A stretch of 9,497 nt of DNA from CAZIFG01 sp964539135. Lineage in GTDB: Bacteria > Margulisbacteria > Marinamargulisbacteria > GCA-2716485 > CAZIFG01. The notes beneath the pieces were generated by a model, which had not been told where the DNA came from, made no database searches, and was given only the letters and a program-made list of their open reading frames with translations. A program made the translations under genes and the position numbers. Shown here piece by piece: positions 1 to 5,890 of the stretch (within the stretch, counting starts at the first letter, position 1; each line of letters begins with the position of its first letter). The DNA is taken from NCBI GenBank assembly GCA_964539135.1, contig CAZIFG010000034.1:1-9497 (forward strand), in the 5' to 3' direction.

Positions 1-293
<293 letters not shown>

Positions 294-346
294 ACATGAC
301 TCAAAATTCTATTTAATTTCTCAAACTTAATAATCATAAACATAAA

Positions 347-366
347 ACCCAAAATGGGTATTTTTT
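347..366 (+). terminator. Intrinsic terminator after tRNA-Ile
   Basis: A short stem, ACCCA (347-351) with TGGGT (355-359), has an AAA loop and is followed by A and a run of six T (361-366). This is canonical rho-independent geometry, preceded by an A-rich stretch. It should end the 16S-tRNA-Ile transcript here, which fits the absence of tRNA-Ala and 23S directly downstream. The stem is only 5 bp, so efficiency is uncertain, and rRNA antitermination could in principle override it. Confidence 0.7.
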
Positions 367-391
367 GTTTTTATAGGCTTCAAAAATAGGA

Positions 392-421
392 CTGTTTCTT
401 TTAATTTAAAGCTGATACGAT
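392..421 (+). promoter_or_regulatory. Possible promoter of the 428-2309 operon (leaderless start?)
   Basis: A TACGAT hexamer at 416-421 matches the -10 consensus at four of six positions. The -35 region (CTGTTT, 392-397) is poor. If used, transcription would start close to the ATG at 428. No Shine-Dalgarno sequence precedes that ATG, so a leaderless mRNA is possible. The call is weak and rests only on this coincidence. Confidence 0.3.
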
Positions 422-427
422 ACTGCC

Positions 428-892
428 ATGCGAGTTAAATTCAGGATAGGCATAGTGGGAGTAATGTGCCTCATAGGAGGACCAATTTTCGCTAACAATC
501 TCTTAAGACCAGATGCCTTATCTGTGGGGATTGTCCAATATCAAAAGCCTAGTTTTCAACTGGAAATAGAAAAATATCTCACCTCAAAATCAGCCTTAGT
601 ATTTCAAACACAAGCCTCTCAAATAAACTCCAAAACCACTCAGGAATGGATTCTAGGTGGACGCCGCTTTTCGCAAGCCAATAAAGTGGGGCCTTTTTAT
701 GGTGCTGGATTTGCGCAAGTATCCTTATCAGAAGGCAAATCCACTCAAAGTTATTTTGTAGAATTTGGGGGGCGTTTGCCATTTAATAATACGTATTTTT
801 TAAGTGTATCAACCAAATTGGATTACATGGAATTGGATAAAAGAAGAAACGTCAGGGCCTCTATCAATGCCAGAATAGGGAGTATCTTTTGA
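428..892 (+). CDS. Small secreted, probable outer-membrane beta-barrel protein
   Basis: This 154-residue protein has a Sec signal peptide: basic n-region MRVKFR, hydrophobic core to about residue 18, and a likely signal peptidase site after IFA (residues 20-22). The mature part has alternating polar and hydrophobic strands with Gly and aromatic residues (for example GPFYGAGFAQVSL, YFVEFGGRLPF) and ends in a C-terminal Phe, which fits export to the outer membrane by the BAM pathway. No family is recognised. The ATG at 428 is the first in frame after a stop at 413 and gives a sound signal peptide, but it lacks a ribosome binding site; a GTG at 455 would lose the basic n-region. The stop overlaps the start of the next gene (TTGA, 889-892), so the two are probably coupled. 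It lies where tRNA-Ala would normally follow tRNA-Ile. Confidence 0.75.
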   Translation: MRVKFRIGIVGVMCLIGGPIFANNLLRPDALSVGIVQYQKPSFQLEIEKYLTSKSALVFQTQASQINSKTTQEWILGGRRFSQANKVGPFYGAGFAQVSLSEGKSTQSYFVEFGGRLPFNNTYFLSVSTKLDYMELDKRRNVRASINARIGSIF

Positions 893-1758
893 ATGCCCTA
901 AAAAGAAATTGGACGCTTGTGCTACTGGGCTGTTTAAGCTTACTGGCATGCAGTCATCCCAAAAACACACCGGTATCGCATACCATTACAGGGCCTTCTT
1001 ATGATTTCATTGTGATGGGGGACAATAGGCCAGACATGCTAAGATTGGGAGATTTCATTAATGGCATTGGAAAACTAGACGTTTCCACTGTCGTGCATGT
1101 TGGCGACATGGTCCAGTTTAGTTCTCCATTGGGATTTAGTGCGCTTCAGGAAGCGTTACATAAATATCTAAGACCAGACATGCAGTTCGTGCCGGTGATT
1201 GGCAATCATGATATGGACGGGACAGGTGGAAATAGTGATCAGTCTCGAGAGTTATTTAATTACGTATTTGGGTATCCTAAAGAGTCATTAGGATATCGAA
1301 AAATAGACTATCCCAACTATACCTTTATTGTTTTAAATACCTATTTAGCAGGATATGAAAAGTCCATTAATGAAACGCAGTTGCAATGGCTCAACACCAC
1401 CTTAGCAGAGCTCCAAAGTGCGCCATCTAATAAGCCTATTTTTGTTTTCATGCACCATCCCATGTATCCAGCAGGACATCATCCCCCCATTACCAATGCA
1501 GCAAGCGTAAATGCTATTCTTCAAAATTATAATAAAGTGCGCGCCGTGTTTGCAGGGCACGAGCACTTGTATTACCACGAAGAGGTAACCTCAGGGGATC
1601 ATAAAATTGATTATTATATAACAGGTGGGGCAGGTTCAAGTTTGCATCACACGGGGAGAGGCTTAGCGGTTCATCATATTTTAGGGGTGAATGTAGGGCG
1701 AAGTAATCCCATTACTCTAAATGTGACACTTTTAAATGAAGAAGGAGACCCGCTATGA
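889..1758 (+). CDS. Lipoprotein calcineurin-like metallophosphoesterase
   Basis: This 289-residue protein begins with a lipoprotein signal peptide; the lipobox is LLAC with Cys21 as the predicted lipidated residue, so it is probably anchored facing the periplasm or outer membrane. The metallophosphoesterase signature is complete and in order: GDNR (Asp45), GD (Asp73), GNHD (105-108), the HH pair (189-190) and GHEH (223-226). These residues normally bind two metal ions and hydrolyse phosphomonoesters or diesters; the substrate is unknown. The first motif has Asn-Arg instead of Asp-x-His, as in several secreted relatives. The start is TTG at 889, chosen because AGGGAG (877-882) sits six bases upstream and there is no ATG nearby. 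It overlaps the upstream stop by four bases and its own stop overlaps the next ATG (ATGA, 1755-1758), making it the middle gene of a coupled trio. It may act on a phosphate ester or on envelope material together with its barrel-like neighbours; this is inference. Confidence 0.9.
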   Translation: MNALKRNWTLVLLGCLSLLACSHPKNTPVSHTITGPSYDFIVMGDNRPDMLRLGDFINGIGKLDVSTVVHVGDMVQFSSPLGFSALQEALHKYLRPDMQFVPVIGNHDMDGTGGNSDQSRELFNYVFGYPKESLGYRKIDYPNYTFIVLNTYLAGYEKSINETQLQWLNTTLAELQSAPSNKPIFVFMHHPMYPAGHHPPITNAASVNAILQNYNKVRAVFAGHEHLYYHEEVTSGDHKIDYYITGGAGSSLHHTGRGLAVHHILGVNVGRSNPITLNVTLLNEEGDPL

Positions 1759-2309
1759 TCAAACTAAAATTAAGCGTGGCCATACTATTAATAATCGTTT
1801 TGGGATATGCCCTAGAAGCAAAAGAGAACCTACCAACCCCTAAACTGTCTGTTTTAGTTGGGACTGTACGCGCCAGCGAGGATAATTTTGGGAAAAAAGC
1901 CCAAAACCAAACAGAATATAGTCTCATGACGCCCATTTTTAGTAGAGAACATTTAAGAATTACATCGGGCATCTCCTATTGGAACCAACAGGAAACAATT
2001 TACGATACTAAGCTCACTTTAACGAATGTGGTAATTCCACTGCGAGTGGCGATTGTTTTTCCAGTCTATAAAAACTGGACTTTAGCCACGGGCGTTCAGG
2101 GGGGCATGGGCGTTTTATTGGAAGATTATCAAGTAACAGAAAGTTACGTAGGCTTAGGGGGGGGGGTGTTTGTAGGGGTAGAATACAGCAAATGGAAGCA
2201 TTATATGGTTCTGTTTGAGTATCAAAATTTTAAGGCAAATTATAAGCTGTTAGAAAATTTAGATACGGGATTAGAATCCTATAGAATAGGCATTGGCTAT
2301 AGGTTATAA
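1755..2309 (+). CDS. Probable outer-membrane beta-barrel protein with a G10 tract
   Basis: This 184-residue protein has an N-terminal signal peptide (MIKLKLS, then a long hydrophobic core) with a likely cleavage site after LEA (residues 20-22). The rest consists of short amphipathic strands rich in Tyr, Trp, Val and Gly, such as LRITSGISYW, WTLATGVQGGMGV and SYRIGIGYRL at the C-terminus. This resembles a small 8-strand OmpA/OmpW-like barrel, though no family is recognised. The ATG at 1755 has a good ribosome binding site (AAGGAG, 1742-1747, seven-base spacing) and overlaps the upstream stop by ATGA. Codons 135-138 contain a run of ten G residues that encodes GGG-V, so a one-base slip would frameshift the last quarter of the protein. 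An AT-rich hairpin follows the stop at once. Confidence 0.78.
   Translation: MIKLKLSVAILLIIVLGYALEAKENLPTPKLSVLVGTVRASEDNFGKKAQNQTEYSLMTPIFSREHLRITSGISYWNQQETIYDTKLTLTNVVIPLRVAIVFPVYKNWTLATGVQGGMGVLLEDYQVTESYVGLGGGVFVGVEYSKWKHYMVLFEYQNFKANYKLLENLDTGLESYRIGIGYRL
2157..2166 (+). repeat. Homopolymeric G10 tract inside a surface-protein gene
   Basis: Ten consecutive G bases lie within the coding sequence of the barrel-like protein, covering Gly135-Gly137 and the first base of Val138. In AT-rich coding DNA a run this long is unusual. Poly-G/C tracts in surface-protein genes are classic sites of slipped-strand phase variation. The copy here is in frame. Confidence 0.9.
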
Positions 2310-2350
2310 GGGCTTTTTTTTAAAAATATACTTTATAAAAAAAAGCCTTT
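2308..2350. terminator. AT-rich inverted repeat after the three-gene operon
   Basis: GGC-T8-A (2311-2322) pairs perfectly with T-A8-GCC (2336-2347) around a 13-base loop. The stem extends outward by a G-U and two A-T pairs, starting inside the TAA stop codon. The polarity is inverted relative to a textbook terminator: the U run lies in the 5' arm and no clear T-run follows the stem on either strand. It probably ends or stabilises the operon transcript and separates it from tRNA-Ala, but termination is inferred from position. Confidence 0.55.
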
Positions 2351-2375
2351 ATGTTAGACTATCGAAATCCCTTGT

Positions 2376-2451
2376 GGGGGTATAGCTCAGCTGGGAGAGC
2401 GTCTGCCTTGCACGCAGAAGGTCAGCGGTTCGATCCCGCTTACCTCCACCA
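2376..2451 (+). tRNA. tRNA-Ala (UGC)
   Basis: This is a complete 76-base cloverleaf with encoded CCA (2449-2451). The acceptor GGGGGTA pairs with TACCTCC, including the G3-U70 wobble that is the main alanine identity element. The anticodon stem TCTGC/GCAGA closes the loop CTTGCAC, with anticodon TGC at 2409-2411. This isoacceptor normally lies between tRNA-Ile and 23S in rrn operons. Here it is separated from tRNA-Ile by 2,082 bases of protein genes and is not followed by 23S. No terminator follows it; the next protein-coding frame begins directly at its 3' end. Confidence 0.98.
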
Positions 2452-2602
2452 AAAAATCCATTTAAAATCTACATTCGACAGAGAATGTCCAAAAATTCAG
2501 AAAATCTTAGCGCCTTATAAAGGTGATAGAGCGCTTTATAGCACCCTTAACATACCAGATAAAGAGAGGTTAATAAAGATTGGGGAAGAGGGGACCGTGT
2601 TT

Positions 2603-3418
2603 ATGTTGGATCGCATGAGCCATCATTATAAAGCGGATTTAAAAAAACAGCGCATAATAAGCGATAGAAATCCTGACAGCATTGTACAGAGAGCTTGGGA
2701 GGATTGGTGGAGCGAGTACGCGCGCAACTTATATTTCAACGAAATGGTTTACAAGAAAGTGGTGGATTTTTTAATTGAAAAAGGGGCAATCAATTCAGAT
2801 GTAGAAGGGAGTCCGAAAGATATTCTACAGAAGTTGTTAGTAAGATGGCTGGGAGCTACCGTGCAGGTGAGTTGGCAGCAGCCTGTTAGAATAACGAAAG
2901 TAATGTCAGATACAGTGAGAAAAGACTTTGTACATGAAAGTACAGGGAGATGCACATCCAATACTAATCCTCATGATGAATGCTCAGAAGGCCTTTGTTA
3001 TCTATTAAAAGAAGTTTTACGATATGAAACAAGAGATAGCGATGACATAATAAGTGGCATAAAGAGCATAGATGTTGAGGGCTTGCCTATGTATTTAGAC
3101 GCTTATCGTATGCTAGAAATTTTATCTCTAGATACTGAAAAAGCAAAAAAAGTACTTATTCGTCTGGGTGTAGAATGTATGGATAGTGAGATCAATGAGC
3201 GGATAAACGAGACGGTACCTAAAATACCTTTGATGCCCTCTTATAGTCACGATTATATAAGGACAGGATCGCCTATAATCAAAACAGATACGCCTGAAAT
3301 GAGTCCAATTTTAGGCGAAAGGCTAAGAGCGCAGTATGAAATATTTTATGCATCATTGGTTCAAGAAATAAGGGCGCTCCATGCAGATATGGATAGAGCG
3401 TTTCGAGATGCAAGATAA
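2603..3418 (+). CDS. Hypothetical protein, uncertain or truncated 5' end
   Basis: The product is not recognised. From the ATG at 2603 it has 271 residues, with no signal peptide or membrane segment. It is charged and largely helical in appearance, with a Trp-rich stretch (RAWEDWWSEYARNLYF) near the N-terminus, a cluster of Cys residues in the middle (GRCTSN, DECSEGLCY) and a charged C-terminal helix. The start is a choice: GGAAGAGGGG (2584-2593) lies nine bases before the ATG, and a GTG at 2597 is too close to it. The same frame stays open and protein-like back to 2452, and even through tRNA-Ala to an ATG at 2351. A start at 2351 is rejected because it would translate the whole tRNA. The gene may have lost its true 5' end at the tRNA junction. 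The stop codon sits in the loop of a small hairpin. Confidence 0.6.
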   Translation: MLDRMSHHYKADLKKQRIISDRNPDSIVQRAWEDWWSEYARNLYFNEMVYKKVVDFLIEKGAINSDVEGSPKDILQKLLVRWLGATVQVSWQQPVRITKVMSDTVRKDFVHESTGRCTSNTNPHDECSEGLCYLLKEVLRYETRDSDDIISGIKSIDVEGLPMYLDAYRMLEILSLDTEKAKKVLIRLGVECMDSEINERINETVPKIPLMPSYSHDYIRTGSPIIKTDTPEMSPILGERLRAQYEIFYASLVQEIRALHADMDRAFRDAR

Positions 3419-3424
3419 TCTTGC
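3410..3424. terminator. Hairpin carrying a stop codon in its loop, between convergent genes
   Basis: GCAAGA (3410-3415) pairs with TCTTGC (3419-3424) around the three-base loop TAA, which is the stop codon of the upstream gene. The stem is near the midpoint between convergent genes ending at 3418 and 3452, so it could serve both strands. Neither strand shows a T-run right after the stem, so intrinsic termination is doubtful. Confidence 0.35.
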
Positions 3425-3451
3425 CCTTAAAAACGCAATATATCCAGCAGA

Positions 3452-4387
3452 TTATAGGTTAGAAAACGGCAAGTGCAAGCGATGTTCAAGGCGTGCTGCA
3501 TAGTCTACAAGGGTAGATTCTTTTAAGTCGCTACTGTAGGTGTAGCGCAAAGGCTCTCCAGCTTGAATCTCTCGAGACGTAAAAAAAACAATCACAATTT
3601 GCCCTTTGTACCAGCAGGTTTTGACGTCAACGGTGGCGGCATCTGGAGGCGCATGATTCATAAATCGCGTCCATGTACCTGAGAAAGCGGCATCTACACT
3701 GAGTTTAAGCGTAGAAACCTGAACTGGAAATTTAAAAAAAGAAAGCGATTCTAAACCGTCTGGGGGTGGTGAAAAAGAGAGGATATCAAAGGCATAAGGG
3801 GCGTATATCACATCTGAGGTGTCAATGGATCGCCAGGCCTGGAGAATCGCATCATGTTCTGCCGCATGGAGATGCGAAAAGTTTCGATTCAAGGCCAAAG
3901 GCAGCATGAACTGAACATGCGCCTCTTCAAGACTAATATCTCCAGACGGAAGGCTAAAATTAAGAAAGGTATAACGCTGTGTCTCTGTTTCGGTTGTATA
4001 AATCAGACGCAAATCGCCGGCATAGATGCCCAAAAAAGTATGCTCAGGAATGGCGTGATTTGCAATGACATCCATCCCCATCGTATCTGTAGAGATCAAA
4101 GACAGTGTCAGGGTTTCAGGAATATCTTCAAGCGACACCTGACGGTCTATGGCTTGGCCCTGAGGCGTTTGGCCTAAAAAATACATGAGCGATTGAAGCG
4201 GGGCAGGCAGTGTTTCCGATAAAGGATAAAAAGCATCCGGGAGCAGACGACTGCAAAAAAGAGAGGTCAGCGTTTTACCTAATCGCAATTCGGGTTTAAG
4301 CGTAGAATCCGAATATTCATACCCTTTAAGAAAGCAGGTTCTGGGGGAAAAAGAAACGCCCTGTAAGCTTGGATCTAAAGATATCAA
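3452..4387 (-). CDS. SET-domain protein (putative protein lysine methyltransferase)
   Basis: This 311-residue protein has the layout of a SET domain. An N-terminal block near residues 102-125 (GMDVIANHAIPEHTFLGIYA) matches the SET-N pattern of a Gly/Val-Ala strand, a turn and a GxYxG-like strand. A divergent insert follows. The C-terminal block has RFMNHA (241-246), equivalent to the RFxNHS motif that binds S-adenosylmethionine, and then SREIQAGEPLRYTY (271-284), equivalent to GEELxxDY with the catalytic Tyr. No cysteine-rich post-SET region is seen. SET enzymes methylate lysines of proteins; in intracellular bacteria some are secreted effectors acting on host chromatin, but no secretion signal is clear here. 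The start is TTG (4387-4385), overlapping the kinase TGA as TTGA; its Shine-Dalgarno is weak, so translation probably depends on coupling. The next in-frame Met (68) still precedes the SET core. The first 100 residues are unassigned. Confidence 0.78.
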   Translation of the reverse strand: MISLDPSLQGVSFSPRTCFLKGYEYSDSTLKPELRLGKTLTSLFCSRLLPDAFYPLSETLPAPLQSLMYFLGQTPQGQAIDRQVSLEDIPETLTLSLISTDTMGMDVIANHAIPEHTFLGIYAGDLRLIYTTETETQRYTFLNFSLPSGDISLEEAHVQFMLPLALNRNFSHLHAAEHDAILQAWRSIDTSDVIYAPYAFDILSFSPPPDGLESLSFFKFPVQVSTLKLSVDAAFSGTWTRFMNHAPPDAATVDVKTCWYKGQIVIVFFTSREIQAGEPLRYTYSSDLKESTLVDYAARLEHRLHLPFSNL

Positions 4388-5838
4388 AACACGTCGTCGC
4401 CAAAAAAAATAGTTTCAGATGTAGCAGAGGAGCTTGAAAAGGGGAGGCTCATGCTTTGGAGTGAAGGACCAGGGAGGAGGGGGCTCGGAAGATAGATACG
4501 AAACGTAGTACCCACCCCTTCTTCAGATTCAACTTCTATTTTCCCCTTGTTTTCAGTGACATATTTAAACACAATAGAAAGTCCCAATCCAACATTAGTA
4601 GCGCTGGATTTAGACGTGAAAAAAGGTTCAAAAATGCGGCGCAAATTATCCGGAGAAATCCCAACCCCTGTATCTTTAACCCCAATACAAACGCCAGAGA
4701 CAGGCTCATGATGGGCATCGTTAAAGGTAACAGGATCGGCTTGAATAGAAACAGTACCCCCCACAGGTGTATATTGTTGGGCATTAATGATTAAGTTAAT
4801 AAAAACTTGAGCTACCGTACTTTTATCGGCAAAAATAGACAAGAGGGGATCACAATGCAGTGTTAATTTCAGTTTTTTTTGTCGTAAAATTCCTTCAGAT
4901 AACTGCAAAATTTCAGATAAAAGCGTATGAAGATGAATGACTTCAGGCTGAATTTGAGACAAGGGCCGCCCATATTTCAACATGGGCTCCATCACTTTAA
5001 TCAAACGGTCCACAGCCCCAATAATAACTCCTGAAAATTGAATGCAGGCATCGCTATTAAGCGCACTTTCTTGAATCAAATCGGCACTGCCTCGAATCAT
5101 ATGAAGTGGGTTTTTAATTTCATGGGCAATGCCTCGAACAATTTCAGCGTAAGCCACTTGATTGGCCATTTCAATCTGAAGAGTCTGACTTTCTTTAAGA
5201 TCGGCGTAGGCATTAAATAAATTAACATTAGCTTCTTTCAGGTGATCATTGGAGGCTTCCAGTTGGTCTCGAGCCCGATCTCGCTCAAAGTAACTGACGT
5301 AGGCGGCTAAAACAATAATAAGAAAGGTTGTAATACTGGCAGAAATAGAGATCACTTGTGTTTGATAGAGATTTAAGGGCTCATGATTAAAAAAAGAGTA
5401 AGCCCCATATTCTAAGAGAAGAAGAGCCAGTACAGGAAATGAAAATCCTAAAAAAAGAAAGGGTTTACGGCGTGTGCCAAAAAGAGCTAGAGGGAGCATG
5501 ACAAGTGCAAAAAAAACATAATGAGCGCCAGCGGCTTTAGTCAAAAGGCAGGAAAAAAAGAAAATAATCGCCGAGTTAAAAAAGACCAAAAGAAGGCCAC
5601 TTAAAATCCAAAATCCAAAAAAGTTCAGAAGGATACAAATAAAATAAGAAGCTACAGAAGGAATAACTGCGAGTGCAGCTCTATGCATCCCCAGCGTCTC
5701 AAAAATAAAGTAATAGGGCGTCGCTAACAACAGAAACACAATGCAAATGCGATTAACAACACGAAGCGCGCGCTCAACTTCAAGTGGGCGATTTGGGGGG
5801 GGAGAAAAAAAACGAGTTAAATTCATAAAAATAGACAC
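4384..5838 (-). CDS. Membrane sensor histidine kinase (two-component system)
   Basis: This 484-residue kinase has about six hydrophobic membrane segments between residues 27 and 183 with almost no periplasmic domain, so it probably senses a membrane or intracellular signal. A charged coiled-coil linker follows (about 184-228). The phosphoacceptor H-box is AHEIKNPL (His239). The ATPase domain shows the N-box NLIINA (348-353), G1 DTGVGIS (389-395), F-box FEPFFTSK (403-410) and G2 GLGLS (417-421). All catalytic motifs are intact, in the NtrB-like HisKA style. A Ser-rich tail runs from about 452 to 484. The start is GTG at 5838, preferred over the ATG at 5826 because GAGG (5846-5849) is spaced seven bases upstream. 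It lies 52 bases after the terpene synthase-like gene and overlaps the SET gene, so all three may be one operon. The receiver protein at 7520-8179 is the likely partner by proximity. Confidence 0.93.
   Translation of the reverse strand: MSIFMNLTRFFSPPPNRPLEVERALRVVNRICIVFLLLATPYYFIFETLGMHRAALAVIPSVASYFICILLNFFGFWILSGLLLVFFNSAIIFFFSCLLTKAAGAHYVFFALVMLPLALFGTRRKPFLFLGFSFPVLALLLLEYGAYSFFNHEPLNLYQTQVISISASITTFLIIVLAAYVSYFERDRARDQLEASNDHLKEANVNLFNAYADLKESQTLQIEMANQVAYAEIVRGIAHEIKNPLHMIRGSADLIQESALNSDACIQFSGVIIGAVDRLIKVMEPMLKYGRPLSQIQPEVIHLHTLLSEILQLSEGILRQKKLKLTLHCDPLLSIFADKSTVAQVFINLIINAQQYTPVGGTVSIQADPVTFNDAHHEPVSGVCIGVKDTGVGISPDNLRRIFEPFFTSKSSATNVGLGLSIVFKYVTENKGKIEVESEEGVGTTFRIYLPSPLLPGPSLQSMSLPFSSSSATSETIFFGDDVF
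5795..5812 (-). repeat. Adjacent T8 and C8 tracts at the 5' end of the kinase gene
   Basis: On the coding strand, eight T (5812-5805), a C-T pair, and eight C (5802-5795) lie within codons 9-15 of the histidine kinase, encoding FFSPPPN. A slip in either run would frameshift the gene almost from its start. Both tracts are in frame in this copy. Confidence 0.85.
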
Positions 5839-5889
5839 AGTATATCCTCAAGAGGACCTCTTTTTTGAGATAAAAAATCAAAAAAGAGG
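5839..5889 (-). promoter_or_regulatory. Hairpin and ribosome-binding region in the terpene synthase-kinase gap
   Basis: A perfect 12-bp inverted repeat, CCTCTTTTTTGA with TCAAAAAAGAGG (5857-5868 and 5878-5889), surrounds a nine-base loop. It begins one base after the upstream stop codon. Between it and the kinase GTG are another CCTC (5855-5852) and the GAGG ribosome binding site (5849-5846), so GAGG and CCTC elements can pair in more than one way. One pairing would hide the kinase ribosome binding site. It could be a weak terminator, a processing stem or a translational control; the sequence alone does not decide. Confidence 0.5.
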
Positions 5890-5890
5890 A

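Noticed and set aside
579..782. A 67-codon minus-strand frame within the first barrel-like gene
   Set aside because: No domain, no ribosome binding site; the plus-strand frame has a signal peptide and operon overlaps.
2351..2450. ATG at 2351 as the start of the hypothetical gene
   Set aside because: It would translate the whole tRNA-Ala gene; the tRNA is intact with its G3-U70 pair and CCA, so a later start is far more likely.
3420..3473. CTTGCC / GGCAAG inverted repeat with a 42-base loop
   Set aside because: Six base pairs with such a long loop is expected by chance; the compact GCAAGA-TAA-TCTTGC hairpin uses the same bases better.
3854..4177. A 107-codon plus-strand frame inside the SET gene
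   Set aside because: It is antisense to a gene with recognisable motifs and encodes no recognisable domain or ribosome binding site.
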